Position numbers and translations under genes: made by a program | Source of the DNA: Dysidea avara | Taxonomy: Eukaryota; Porifera; Demospongiae; Dictyoceratida; Dysideidae | Reading direction: 5' to 3' | Length of the DNA stretch: 64,000 nt | Assembly: GCF_963678975.1 (NCBI RefSeq) | Contig: NC_089279.1 | Span: 30,902,660 to 30,966,659 of the forward strand | The notes under the pieces: generated by a model | Told to the model about the DNA's origin: nothing | Database searches by the model: none | Seen by the model: only the letters and a program-made list of their open reading frames with translations | Shown: positions 11,319 to 23,153 of the stretch, piece after piece | How the letters are laid out: every line of letters starts with the position of its first letter | How positions within the stretch are numbered: the stretch's first letter is position 1

Positions 11319-14279
11319 TATATATACCATATAAAACATTTGGCCTTGGAGACTGGCGGTCCACCACTATACCCTTGAGGATCAAATCACCATGTCTTTT
11401 AAATTTACTTATTACGCTTTGAATTACCAGCAAATCAACCTATTGTACATTTTTAATGCTATTCCATTTCCTATTGCCACAACCACTGCTACAATTATTT
11501 TGTAACTAAAATTTTGCCATTCATTAAATGCTCCATTACAATTGATAATCCAACCCCAGATTGAAACCTTTGTAAACATCACAACAGTTGTACTTTAATT
11601 CTTACCATTTTTTAATAATTATTTCAAAAGGGCAATTGCTACTTTTTTTGTAAAGGAGAATCTCCCTACCATATATGCCTGCAATTCTTTCTGTTATACT
11701 TGCTCTTAGACTTGGATCTGTCTGTTTCCTTCCTACCTTATCAGAAATTATATTAGCACAAAACTCAATAGTAGAAGAAACTTCACATAACTTAGACCAA
11801 TGGAAACAGATACACCAGAGAGTGAGAATCTGGATAACATAGTGATTGCACTTACAATAAAATTATAATATCCCTTTGCTAGTGAGAAGTCAATGTAGAT
11901 AAAGTACAGAAGTTCTGTTTTCTAGCTATTGTGGCTCTTTTGGCACTTGCCTAACCTGCATGGTGCTGAAAGATCAAGTTACTAATGGGTCTGGGAATTT
12001 TTCTGCATTAGGTTAATTTTAAGATCTTTAATTCTTGATCATGACTTCCCATATTGTACATTTTTATAACCTCCTTGCAGGCTGGTTCTTAGTGCATGGG
12101 ATAACCCCCACAGCATTCCTTGACTTTGTAAAACAATGTAATGTGTAATACAGTTCCTCACTGTCAAGCTGTCATTCTATGCATACTACATTTAAGACAA
12201 CAAAATAAGACTTGGATTTAATCATGGCTGACACATGTACAAGTACTAGAAGTTGTAGTAGACGGGACATGTTTTTGGTTATCAGTATTAAACATACAGT
12301 AGTCTTGGGGTCACACAGTATATCAAATGGAATGGTAGAACTGTTAAGTAGGGCTCCCCCTAGAATGAATGGCATCCACCAAAATCTACTATTAAAAATA
12401 TAACATCATAGCAATACCATATGCAATGAAAATCACCTTTACGGAATAGTCCTAGTACATCTAACATCAAATCTAGAAACAAGAAAATACTTATAGAAGG
12501 CTGAATATTGAATTTAAAATAGACTAAACAAACGACAGATGCACTAGATAGCTAGTATATACTAGTTAACTAGAGATGCACATAGCTAGCATGTTATACA
12601 TGTTAAATTCCACAGCTCTACAGCTTAGTATTAAGTGGAAGAGTATCTGCACTTCACAACTTAATCACAAGTGCTTTCATTATCTTTAGTACTTGGTTGC
12701 CAGTTACTGCAGCTGATTGTGACCTCACTCACAAGAGTACCACCTGCCTGCTTTTAATATACAATAGTCTACAGAGATTTACTATTATTTTGAGATATTG
12801 ATAATGGAAAATTCATTATCTTTATCACAATAATGATATAGGTATCACGATAATCACATTATCGTTATTATCGCACAGCCCTATATATTATACTGGTGGT
12901 GTTAGTTTGATTTTGTGTTGTGTGCGATTTGGGCCTTCGGCTGGTCACCTGCAGTGTATACATGCTAACGACTTTAAAAGACACTGTATAAAAGTATAAA
13001 TTGGCTGGTATCAACAGAACTATTGCCTTACTGTTATAGGGCTGGTACCATGGTTTTATACCGGTCCCCCACTACCAAACAGTATGTATAATGATTATAA
13101 CAGACGAGAGCAGCAAACCACATCAAGAGGTATGGCCTTAGCTATGCACTATAGTTACTTGTTCACTACTAGGTAACATCCATCATCCCCATTGTCATCC
13201 AATATTTGAGGCTAGCTAAAAGAGTAAAACTTGTTGCAGGCTTCAAAGATGGTCACATGTGCAGCCACAATTACAAATCAAATTCATAGAACCTCATATA
13301 TTGGTGATGTATCTATATAGTGGCAGTTGCCTTTTAAATGTACTTAACTCAGCTTCTGCTCTGACCAAACATGTCTTAGGTATCATCAGCACTTGCACAT
13401 TATTTTTTAAATTTATTAATTAGAAATGTATAATTACAGTATAGGTGCTAAGTTACAATTACAAAATGGGAGTTGTTAACTGTTTAAAAGTTTCAAGATA
13501 AGTGTTGGATAGGTTAGAATGCATAGACTGTTCCATTGGGAAATAGTTCTTGGTAGAGGTAAATGTTTACTGAAGACTGTAGTATATAATGATTAATTTT
13601 CTGATCATGATAGGCCCAGGTAGCAGTTTGATTTAATGTTGGCAGACAGCAATTTGGAATTTGACAGACTTAGTAACAATGAAGACTTAACACGGCATGC
13701 CAGAAATCTGTGATTAACTATGAGGTGAAGAGAGGGGAATGCCTACTTTCCCAGATTAACCATGTACCTCACTGATTCACACTATAGTCAAAACACCTAG
13801 GAGTGGTAGTGCAGGGTCCATGTATAACAGTGTAATAAACAGATACCCCATGCCAGTACAATGAGTGAGTATATGGCCACCAAAAGAAATTGAATCTGTG
13901 TATATCAAATGGGAAATAGATAGCAGGCGTATAGTATATAAGTGAATCATACAATCAGGGGTGCTAACTTAGGAGTATGAGGTCATTACTTTTAGTTTAC
14001 TTCTCCTAATACCCATAATAAACCTTATTGCTGACAGTGTGAAAGAGTAATCTTTTTCTCTTCAGTGCAGCTACTATGCAAGGATCTTAGTGGTACTATG
14101 TTGCTAAAAGTACTCATTTTCACCAATTGAATCACTAAAGTTGGTGGATAGCAATCACACCCATCATATCACTATAATTATAATGCAAGCAAAAGTTACG
14201 TCATCATTATTCGTCTTAAAGTTAGAGTACACTGCACTTTAATTGTGTAGATATCTATATAAACAATAGCATTAGTTTG
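11319..14279. other. Segmental duplication copy 1, non-coding part
   Basis: From ACCATATAAAACATTTGGCC onward this stretch aligns with 60266 onward. Shared tracts include GGCTGGTTCTTAGTGCATGG (12081; 61239) and CCTTTTAAATGTACTTAACT (13330; 62040). No convincing exon was found. A fragment near 12892-12940 (TGGTGGTGTTAGTTTGATTT) also matches 25912-25931, probably a SINE tail. Confidence 0.65.
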
Positions 14280-14487
14280 CAGTGCTCCCTCAATTATTCG
14301 AATCTCTATTATCCGAACATTTGGTTATCAGAACAGTAGAATGACTGCTCTATTAGAGTATTTTGTCTAACATGTATGTTCTATTGGAGTATTTGAACAG
14401 GGCTCCGTATATAAATGATTATCCGAACTTTTTGATTATCTGAAAATGTCTTGGTCCCAAGGTGGTTGGATAATTGAGGTAACACTG
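14280..14487. mobile_element. MITE with CAGTG termini, pogo/Tigger-like
   Basis: The left end CAGTGCTCCCTCAATTATTC and the right end GGATAATTGAGGTAACACTG form imperfect terminal inverted repeats. Repeated ATTATCCGAAC words inside are typical of Tc1/mariner-superfamily pogo-like MITEs. It is about 208 bp with no coding capacity. Target-site TA duplication is not clear. Confidence 0.6.
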
Positions 14488-14605
14488 TATTGACTTTACA
14501 TATTGTCAACACAGTAAAACAGTCCTTTCACTCCATAATATACGTACCAGATTAGCATAATTATATAATTATTTTCACAACTATATACATGACTGTACAT
14601 TCTGC

Positions 14606-15954
14606 TTATGAAAATTCATAAATGATGGACAAATTCAACAGTAATGTGCAGCAAAGATATAGACCAAATGTTACTGTGGCATAAACAACATCATGACCAT
14701 AATTACTTAGTGCTTCTAAAGCATACATTAAGGTAAGCTTATCATAATAATTATTGTTGACTTGTTTGTATGGGACAGTGAATACTTCCTGATTACCTTG
14801 AATAATGCTAACACAAACATAAGCGTGCTTGATATTCTAAGCAACATATAAAGAATACTATAGCTGATAATACCAAACTCCCATAGCAAATACATATGGC
14901 ATTCCAATTAGTGTGATTAGCACCATGCCAACTATTGTGCTTAAAAGATCTTCTAACACCATCCATTTCACCAGAACTAATTGCAGTTTAATGTCATGTT
15001 TGGATTTTTTAATCAAGCCTCTGACAATTTCAATGATCAGTAATATTGTAAATGTAAAGGTACTATCTAACAGATATGTCATGATTAAAATGAGTGAATT
15101 TGGCATTGCCATACTCCATAAGTAAGTATATGAATAGCTGGAACTGTATGAAACTCTGAAATATAAATTACCATCTTTCTTGTAACTAATGTGATATTCT
15201 TCTTAATCGAGACGCTTATGAGATATCAAGTCATCTCCATACCCTTTAGCCATAACACCTTTCAACACTCTTTTAGCACAAGCACTGCAAGTCTTGTTAC
15301 TTATAAAAAAAACTTCTTGTTGATGCACAACATCATACAGTTGGTTGAGTAGCTCAACAGTAAATGCTCCACTCATTGACCATCGACCTGACTTTTCTAG
15401 ATTATCATCATGAGGACCCTTCATGAGGAACAAGCCACCAAAACATGTGTTCCTTTCTGTCCACCATAACCAACAGCATCAACTCCTAGGCACATTTTAT
15501 ATCCACCCTCAAAAGCAAAGAACGGATTACTGTACCATTCAAGTTTGTGTTCTATTTTCTCACTGAAGTTTGACATTCTCAGAATAACTGGAGCTATTTG
15601 AGAAGACATAATTTCCGGTGAAATCCATACTGAAGTGACATTGTCATTGTACTCCTCTAGATCTTATTTAGAATCTACCTCATCATCATATGTATAGTTG
15701 GAAATTGTAGACTGAAGTGGGTTGTTGTTTGGTGCCATGGCCTGTGTTATCTCCGTTAGCAACATGGTAATGTAAACCAAAATTACCAACATAGCTAAAA
15801 GCAGTGAAAGAACTGCTAAATTGAACATCCTGTTTTGTGTAGTATTAACACTGAAGACTACTATTTTGTGTTGGTTAGTTTTTCCTTTTTGTGAGTTATT
15901 TAGTACAGTAACTCCACTGTTAATACTTTCTGCTGCACATGCAATAAAGGACAT
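14606..15954 (-). pseudogene. MATH/TRAF-like multi-TM protein, degraded copy
   Basis: From an ATG at 15954 the frame gives a TM segment (MFNLAVLSLLLAMLVILVYI). Next comes a MATH-like stretch (WYSNPFFAFEGGYKMCLGV, GGQKGTHV, FLMKGPHDDNLE, GAFTVELLNQ) and then a membrane part (MPNSLILIMTYLLDSTF...). Four lesions are visible: an in-frame TAA at 15664-15666 (after DDEVDSK); a 1-nt loss near 15425 that shifts GTHVLVAC into FLMKGPHDD; a TAA at 15203-15205 where the paralogue has TAT; and an extra base near 14890, so the frame ends GVWYYQL. The paralogue at 63375-64000 reads through the last two positions. MATH domains usually bind proteins in oligomeric scaffolds. Here the domain is joined to several TM helices; function unknown. 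Confidence 0.7.
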
Positions 15955-15960
15955 GCCAGA

Positions 15961-16506
15961 GTAAAATTAATAGCTGACAATACAGCTTAGTGTGTGAGAA
16001 TTATACTATATCACATACATATTAAATGTGTAGCTACATTATACACTGATCATGAGATCAGCTTATTGACTAGCTAGTAGTCTATGTATCTTTACAGATA
16101 GATTTTTAAATACTAAGAGTGTTTTTTATGCATGTGAAACAACAAGGTGCAAGTGGTCACCATTGACTTGTATGCAAATCAAGCTTCATAGAAGCCTTGT
16201 ACTGTATCGATTTATGAGGTTTGTGTGCAAGTCAAGCCTAATAGATAACTTTACCATTACATTTTCATGCAAATTAGCCTACCAACTTTTTTTTTAAATT
16301 AATAGCTATTAATCTGACTGCTTTATTAAAGTATTTCATTATTTTATTATGCATGGTCAGAATCCATACAGTGTTGGTCTTACATAGTGTTCAGAATAAC
16401 TTTATACATTGATATCATGATGTATGGTTGTGTGTTGTGCACCCCAAGAAGCTGATACCCTACAATGATGTACAGGAAGTCAATGCAAAACACGGTTTCC
16501 ACATAA
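15961..16506. other. Intergenic, no gene seen
   Basis: AT-rich DNA between the MATH-like pseudogene and element B copy 1. I see no exon, inverted repeat or known repeat family here. Confidence 0.4.
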
Positions 16507-17330
16507 TCGTACAGTACGATAGTACTGTATAGTAGGGACCACAAAGGAGTAGGCGTGGCCCACGACATAATATCACCCAAAAAACAGCCTCAATTTCCCC
16601 TGACGATGATGAGGCAGTATTGGTTAGGTGAAACTAAACCCAAACAAGCCTTCAGATCGGCCAGAAACGCTTTCAACAAATTGCTACAGAATTTTAAAAA
16701 TAATATTTAACGGAATTTTCTACTGACTGACTGACTGATACCTTCAGACAAGCATAACTCGATAACGGCTAAGGCTACAGGCTTGACTTTTCACTGTTCG
16801 ATGTTGCTTCGGCCCGACAGGTGCCTTTTGGCATACCGCAGTACGTACAATGCATTCTTCATGGACTTACCAGTGTCCTCCTTTGTGTTCCATTCATCTT
16901 TACTGACAGTGAAAAGTGTCGATTTAGCGATAGCATGTGATGGCTTCCCTTCGTAACGGAAATCGTCCGTATTTGTCATAGTGGCTATTTTGATAGCAGA
17001 GGGGCTTTTCAAACAGTTCTTGATTCGTACTGCTGTGTAACGGGTTGAACATAGCTGACAACGAAGCGTAATGGATACTTCACTTTTCAGATGATAATTG
17101 ATATAACTGGGGCGTGCGGCACCATTTCTTTCTTTTGGTATGCATGGTTGCAGAGGTGCTTTTCGAACAGTTCTTGATTTGAAATGCTGCATAACGGTTT
17201 GAACATAGCCGACAACGAAGTGTAATGGATACTTAGGACACCTGGTCCTACAGCCTGTTTAAAGTTGTTACAGATGTGTTATGGTCCCTACTCTAGTTGA
17301 AAATATCCAAATTTTTCTGTGTACTTGTAT
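16507..17330 (-). mobile_element. Composite element B, copy 1 (inverted, one palindrome arm)
   Basis: The minus strand matches 24400-25235 and 26970-27650. It carries the shared reading frame and the end GGGCCACGCCTACTCCTTTG...GTCCCTACTATAC. At the opposite end (17281-17330) only one arm of the element-B palindrome remains (CTCTAGTTGAAAATATCC...TGTGTACTTG). No transposase is encoded. Confidence 0.65.
16791..17192 (-). CDS. Element-B reading frame, unknown function
   Basis: An open frame of about 133 codons, beginning MQHFKSRTVRKAPL. It has the phrase SYINYHLKSEVSITLRCQLC and the block DDFRYEGKPSHAIAKST followed by KDEWNTKEDTGKSMKNALYV. The same protein phrases recur in element-B copies at 24455-24832 (open until a stop in the middle) and 27007-27360 (broken), and diverged at 54484-54708. 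I know no domain for it. Conservation could be recent common descent of repeat copies rather than selection on a protein. Confidence 0.3.
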   Translation of the reverse strand: MQHFKSRTVRKAPLQPCIPKERNGAARPSYINYHLKSEVSITLRCQLCSTRYTAVRIKNCLKSPSAIKIATMTNTDDFRYEGKPSHAIAKSTLFTVSKDEWNTKEDTGKSMKNALYVLRYAKRHLSGRSNIEQ

Positions 17331-18179
17331 ATATAGCCCCACTCCTTTCTCCTATTAAAGATTAAAGCAGATTTACAGTGGAGTTGGCTGCCAGGTAGGG
17401 CAGACAAAATATAGAACATCAGCAAAGTCATTCCAGTCATTCCCATGATCAAAGCTTCAAGCTCCTTCTTCTCAGTTTTTGTACTTTGCAAAATCCATCA
17501 CAAGACACAACCATTATCCAATAGCACTGAAAAGTGGCACATGTGAAGGGGCCCAAAAACAAACATCAGTACAACTTTTCATGTGAAAGCTATACATGTA
17601 GGTTAAACATTGCAGAAATGTCTTTTGGTGGTTGTAGGAAATCAAAAATGAGCTCACGCAAACAAATATGTGTAACAAGTGCTTTCATAATTGAATTTAC
17701 ACTTGATAAAGATTACTCTGGTTTGCTATTATACGCCTACCAGAAAAAGTGTTTGAAACAATGAGCTAAAAATAATCCCAATCATGCACTTGATCAATAA
17801 TCGAGATACTCTAATAGTGTAGTCAGCAATCGATTTATACAATCACAGTACTGTATTTGAGAAGAGAAAGATGGTTAGCTCATAAGTTATACATATCAAA
17901 ACAGCCAAGTTAAGAAGAAAGTGTGTAGTCTGAAACCTTTGTTTTTACAACTGTTTTTATTCTGAGGTGGGCCACACCCTTGGTTGTTTATGCACTAGCA
18001 ACATGTTGATCATGTCTAAACTGCTTCCAGTAGTGGAAGGGAAATTAGACAGCAACTTTCTCCACAAGCATGTACAGTTTAACTGCAGTTGCAGACATTA
18101 TTTCCATCAGAAAAGGGAATCTCACAAGGCACTAATTTACAGTCTACATAGTTGCATGCATGCGTGCATGTATGACTGT
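17331..18179. other. Repeat-derived intergenic stretch
   Basis: Around 17500-17835 there is a decayed relative of the element-A terminal 'paragraphs' (GCCTACCAGAAAAAGTGTTTG, ATCGAGATACTCTAATAG). Nothing else is recognisable. Short frames here have no family resemblance. Confidence 0.4.
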
Positions 18180-18261
18180 GAGTGTGAGTGTGTGGGTGCG
18201 TGCATTCGTGCATGAGTGTGTGTGTGTGCGAGTGTGTGTGTGTATCTGTGTGTGTGTGTTT

Positions 18262-18343
<82 letters not shown>

Positions 18344-18415
18344 AAGTGTGTGTGTGTGCAAGTGTGTGTGTGTGCAAGTGTGTGTGTGTGCAAGCGTGTG
18401 TGTGTGTGTGTATGT
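18180..18415. repeat. (TG)n microsatellite
   Basis: Almost pure TG dinucleotides over about 230 bp with interspersed TGCAAG and TGAG units. Reading frames on both strands (Cys-Val or His-Thr repeats) are artefacts of the repeat. Confidence 0.97.
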
Positions 18416-18549
18416 GTTATCTACCATCGTCTGCTATGATTGAGCCCAAATATTGGAAGCTTTCAACATAGTCAATCATACCACCTTAGTCCGCCTACCA
18501 CTTCAATAGGTTCCTTCTCTTCCTGTGTGATGTCAATACCAGCACCCAA

Positions 18550-19108
18550 ATGCATTGCCATTGCTTCGAAAGCTTTTGGTGCTCTTTAGCAGCCAGTGTT
18601 TAAAGATGATAATTTGTCAGTTGTCACCAAGAAGAAAGTTTATCAGGCATGTGTGTTATCTGTTCTACTTTATGAAGGAGAATGCTGGACACCTTTGAAG
18701 AGACATATTAGAAAGCTAGATGAGTTTCATCATCAATGTGTGCGTAGAATCACAAAAAGACAACAGTGGGAAGAACACATCTCATCACACAATGTCAGAG
18801 AAAGTTGGGGTGATGTGGAGAACATTTCAACAAAGTTAATGAACCGTCACCTTGAATGGCTTGAACATCTAGCCAGAATGTCAGATCAGAGAACCCCTAA
18901 GAGAGTCCTCTTTGGTTGGTTGAAGAAGACACATCCAAGATGTGGACCAAACAGAAGACGGAGATATTTTGTAAAGAAATACCTGGTTGCAGCAAACATC
19001 AATGTTAACACTTGGAATGATACTGCACTTAGTAGAGGAGAATGGTATAAATCATATAATGAAGGAGCTATTAATTATCAGTCTGCAGTGTTGGCATTAC
19101 TTATGTAA
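18550..19108 (+). pseudogene. Non-LTR retrotransposon RT C-terminal fragment
   Basis: The frame (AFGAL-stop-QPVFKDDNLS..TKKKVYQACVLSVLLY, ECWTPLKRHIRKLDEFHHQC, LEWLEHLARM, KRVLFGWLKKTHPRCGPNRR) matches the region downstream of the RT catalytic core in CR1/RTE-like 'endonuclease-reverse transcriptase' ORFs. The RT core, the endonuclease and the 5' part are missing. An in-frame TAG lies near 18589 and the frame ends at a TAA at 19106. It is a 5'-truncated relic. Confidence 0.75.
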
Positions 19109-19769
19109 CGCGTTACATAATATTATTACTTTTGTGGTAACTAAGTAATATAATGAAATACGCTATAAAAATAGTTATAGAACTTTGTGTGGGAGAGATC
19201 AAAGGAAAAAGTGTACTTTAAATTTCATAAAGTACACTCTCAGTCGGCCAGCTGCTTCATCGACCACAAAGAGACAACCGCTAGTCTTGCTTCCTTCAAT
19301 TTGGAGGACCACATGACCTGAGAGGCAGTGGACAGACAAAATAATCCCACTAATAATTTGGTATGTAGTTTGACTACTAAAATAATGTATATACTACGTA
19401 ATACAAGTAGCAGTAGCTACATTGAAATAGTTCATATTACACATTGAATTTTGGTACTCTTTAAAATAAGCTGTATGCCTCCTGGTCCTGGAAAGGGTGG
19501 ATTTAGGGGGTGCTGCAGTACCCCCTCCAAAATTTTACTATGTGCAATATAGGAAGCTTCTAGAAGTTGCAGTGCGCATCTTATACGTATGCATGGGCAA
19601 TGATAAGATGGAAAGTTCAATGAGAATGACTAATTTTTTCTAAGAATTACTAAGAGGGGTTCAAAATTATACTTTTGGTGTAAGGCTTAACCTAGACGCT
19701 ACTAAAAATCAAAATGCTTTAATAGAACAGTCAACTACTCTAATAGAACATCCATCATGATAATATATA
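19109..19769. other. Intergenic with possible hAT-type MITE remnant
   Basis: The tract GGTGGATTTAGGGGGTGCTG (19497-19516) followed by CAGTACCCCCTCCAAAATTTT resembles the ends of hAT-like MITEs. AACAGTC motifs (CTAATAGAACA) occur at 19720-19750, next to element A copy 2. No gene seen. Confidence 0.35.
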
Positions 19770-20088
19770 TCTAATCCAAAACAGCCAAGCTGTAAAAACA
19801 GTGTGCGGCCCTCAGAAAGGCTATGGTGAAAAAAGATGTGAAATCCAAGGTGGCGGCCAAGAAATGGCTGTGATGGTAGGTTAATGGTAAAAATTTTAAT
19901 AATGACAATTCAGGTAAATTTTGTGAAGCGGCACAAAAATTCACCTGAATTGTCGTTATTAAAATTTTTACCATTAACCTACCATCACAGCCATTTCTTG
20001 GCCGCCACCTTGGATTTCACATCTTTTTTCACCATAGCCTTTCTGAGGGCCGCACACTGTTTTTACAGCTTGGCTGTTTTGGATTAGA
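19770..20088. repeat. Long palindrome, copy 2
   Basis: Arms of about 155 bp starting TCTAATCCAAAACAGCCAAG and ending in the reverse complement, with a short centre near 19930. The two 67-codon frames, one on each strand, that read through it are a consequence of the symmetry. Confidence 0.93.
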
Positions 20089-20369
20089 TTTCATTTCTTT
20101 TTGTATTTGTATACCCCAAAGCCGGCCTATGGCCAGCTTTGGGACTTTTTTAACCTATGTTTTTTTTCTTTACTACAGGAAGAAGAAAAGATGAAGTAGA
20201 TGTACTTTAAATATTTTATCAGTAAATGTACAAATTATATATATAATACATATGGGACCGGATTTGCGAAAAGGGGCCTTCCATACACATCCAATTTGCC
20301 AACTTTGACAATTGATAACTTCAGAATGGAAAGAGCTATTGCCTTGAAATTTGGGCAGTGGTGATTTCT

Positions 20370-22275
20370 TTGCAGCTGAACTCTCCACATGATGATTTCT
20401 TTGTAGCTGAACTCTCTACAAGATAATTTCTTCTAGCTGATCTCTCTACAGGGAGATTTGTTTGTAGCTGAACTATCTACAAGGTAACTTCTTCTAGCTG
20501 ATCTCTCTACAGGGTGATTTGTTTGTAGCTGAATGATCTACAAGGTAACTTCTTCTAGCTGATCTCTCTACAGGGTGGTTTCTTTGTAGCTGAACTCTCT
20601 AAAAGGTAACTTCATCTAACTGATCTTTCTACAGGGCAATTTGTTTGTGGCTGTATTTTCTACAGGGTGATTTGTTTGCAGCTGAACTCTCTACATGGTG
20701 GTTTCTTTGTAGCTGAACTCTCTACAAAGTAATTTCTTCTAGTTGATCTCTCTACAGGGTGATTTGTTTGTAGCTGAATTCTGTACAGGTGATTTGTTTG
20801 CAGCTGAGCTGTTTACAGAATGGTTTCTTTGTAGCTGAACTCTCTACAAGGTAACTTCTTCTAACTGATCTTTCTACAGGGCAATTTGTTCGTGGCAGAA
20901 TTTTATACAGGGTGATTTCTTTGCAGCTGAACTCTCTACATGGTGGTTTCTTTGTAGCTGAACTCTCTACAAGGTAACTTCTTCTAGCTGATCTCTATAC
21001 AGGGTGATTTGTTTGTAGCTGAACTCTCTACAAGTTAACTTCTTCTAGCTGATCTCTCTACATGGTGATTTGTTTGTAGCTGAATTCTATATAGGTGATT
21101 TGTTTGCAGCTGAGCTCTTTAAATAATGGTTTCTTTGTAGCTGAACTCTCTCAAGGTAACTTCTTCTAGCTGATGTCTTTACAGGGTCACTAGTTTGTAG
21201 CTGAATTCTCTACATGGTGGTTTCTTTGTAACTGAACTCTCTACAAGGTAACTTTTTCTAGCTCATCTTTCTACAGGGTGATTTATTTGTAGCTGAATTC
21301 TGTACAGGTGATTTGTTTGCAGCTGAGCTCTTTAAAGAATGGTTTCTTTGTAGCTGAACTATCTACAAGGTAACTTCTTCTAGCTGAAGTCTCTACAAGG
21401 TCACTGGTTTGTAGCTGAGCTCTCTACATGGTGGTTTTTTTGTAACTGAACTCTCTACAAGGTGACCTCTTCTAGCTGATCTTTCTACAGGGTGATTTGT
21501 TTGAAGCTGAACTCTCTACAAGGTAACTTCTTCTAGCTGATCTCTCTACAGGGAGATTTGTTTGTAGCTGAACTCTCTACATGATGGTTTCTTTGTAGCT
21601 GAACTCTCTACAAGATAACTTCTAGCTAATCTCTCTACAGGGAGATTTGTTTGTAGCTGATCTTTCTACAGGGTGATTTGTTTGAAGCTGAACTCTCTAC
21701 AAGGTAACTTCTTCTAGCTGATCTCTCTACAGGGAGATTTGTTTGTAGCTGAACTCTCTACATGATGGTTTCTTTGTAGCTGAACTATCAACAAGGTAAC
21801 TTCTTCTAGCTGATCTCTCTACAGGGTGATTTGTTTGTAGCTGAGCTCTTTACAGAATGGTTTCTATGTAGCTGAACTCTTTACAAGGTAACTTCTTCTA
21901 GCTGATGTCTCTACAGGGTCACTAGTTTGTAAATGAATTCTCTACATGGTGGTTTCTTTGTAACTGAACTCTCTACGAGGTAACTTCTTCTAGCTGATCT
22001 TTCTATAGGGTGACTTGTTTGTAAACGAATTCTCTACATGGTGGTTTCTTTGTATCTGAACTCTCTACATTGTGGTTTCTTTGTAGCTGAACTCTACAAG
22101 GTGATTTCTTCTAGCTGAATTATCTCTTTCTATAGTTGCATGAATTCCCTACAAGGTAACTTCTTCTAGCTGATCTCTCTACAGGGTGAATTGTTTGTGG
22201 CTGATCTCTCTACAGGGTGGCTTGTTTGTAGCTGATCTCTATACAGGTTACTTGTTTCTAGCTGATCTCTTGAAT
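20370..22275 (+). repeat. Satellite array of element A copy 2
   Basis: The reverse-complement form of the same ~31-bp unit (TTTGTAGCTGAACTCTCTAC followed by variable words such as AAGGTAACTTCTTC or AGGGTGATTTG). About 60 units, more diverged than copy 1 and without an obvious fixed higher-order period. Confidence 0.95.
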
Positions 22276-23153
22276 TCTCTTCGGGTGACTGCTCTATTAG
22301 GATGACTGCTCTATTAGGATGACTGCTCTATTAGAGTATCTCGATCTCACACTTGCTACACTAAGTTGGATTTCGTGTTATAACTCCGTGGTTTTAAGTC
22401 TGATTCTTCTACACCATTGAAGAGCCTTTCTAAGATGATAACTCCATCTGTACAGCGATTTTCAAAGCATTACCCCAAGCGGTTTACCTGGTTGGCGTGG
22501 CAAGCAGTCGTTTTTTATTAGCTAATCTCGATTGCGTAATTGTTACACACTGTTGGTTTTTTCATTGTATCTTCCTGGTTTTTAGCTCGATTTCTTTCAA
22601 ACCACAAAAGGTTTGAGGTTCAATAGTTAACCTATTCACCCACCGATTTTCAGCTTCTTCCCATACGCGGTTTACCCTGTAGGCGTGACAACATATTGGT
22701 GTTAATTTTCGTGAATAATCGCTCATAACTCTTTGCCTGTTTATCGTATTCCAGCCAAAGTTGGTACCGAGATGCGCCTTTATATCCCCCTTCTGTGTGC
22801 CAAATTTCAAGGCAATCGGATATGGCGTGCGAGTTTTATAGCAGTTTTTGTAAGTGTGCGACAAGAAAAAGAAAAATAAGAAGAAGAAGAAGAAGAAGAA
22901 AAAAAAAACGAAGAAACTGAGCCAATTTTTGAAGTCGCATATCTCGGGAACGCGCGAAGCGATTTCGCTCAAATTTGGAATGTGGAGTGCTGCAGTTGGG
23001 GGGCATGTCCACAGCAAAAATCGTCTTGTTTCATCAAGGAAGCACAGAGCTACGGAGGTGCGAAAATTGCGTTTTCTTTCTTCCTGTCAATATACTCACG
23101 GGTGTTACGCGCCGGCTTCTTGGGCCGCACGACACACTACCGTGTGTCTTGAT
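22276..23153 (+). repeat. Terminal domain of element A copy 2
   Basis: Begins with three GACTGCTCTATTAGGATG/GAGT units. 'Paragraph' repeats follow, with ATAACTCCGTGG, GATTTTCA, GGTTTACC and CAAATTTCAAGGCAATCG. It ends with GCGCCGGCTTCTTGGGCC and the GACACAC/GTGTGTC hairpin. A minus-strand frame (22562-23017: PIALKFGTQKGDIKAHLG, CCHAYRVNRVWEEAEN) corresponds in phase to the plus-strand frame of copy 1 (7533-7718). Confidence 0.72.

Larger units (their letters stand above)
19770..23153 (+). mobile_element. Composite element A, copy 2
   Basis: Order on the plus strand: palindrome (19770-20088), linker with a hairpin CCAAAGCCGGCC-TAT-GGCCAGCTTTGG (20115-20141), one arm of a nested foldback (20251-20350, ACCGGATTTGCGAAAAGGGG), satellite array (20370-22275), terminal domain (22276-23153) ending CGACACACTACCGTGTGTC-TTGAT. 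At about 3.4 kb it is the shortest of the three copies. It lacks any enzyme frame. Confidence 0.75.

Noticed and set aside
18079..18443. Frames coding Cys-Val or His-Thr repeats
   Set aside because: Pure translation of the TG microsatellite. The same holds for 47737-48030.
19771..20087. 67-codon frames (same peptide on opposite strands) in the palindromes, also 40647-40850
   Set aside because: They arise from the inverted symmetry of the repeat; no start context, no family and no codon bias.
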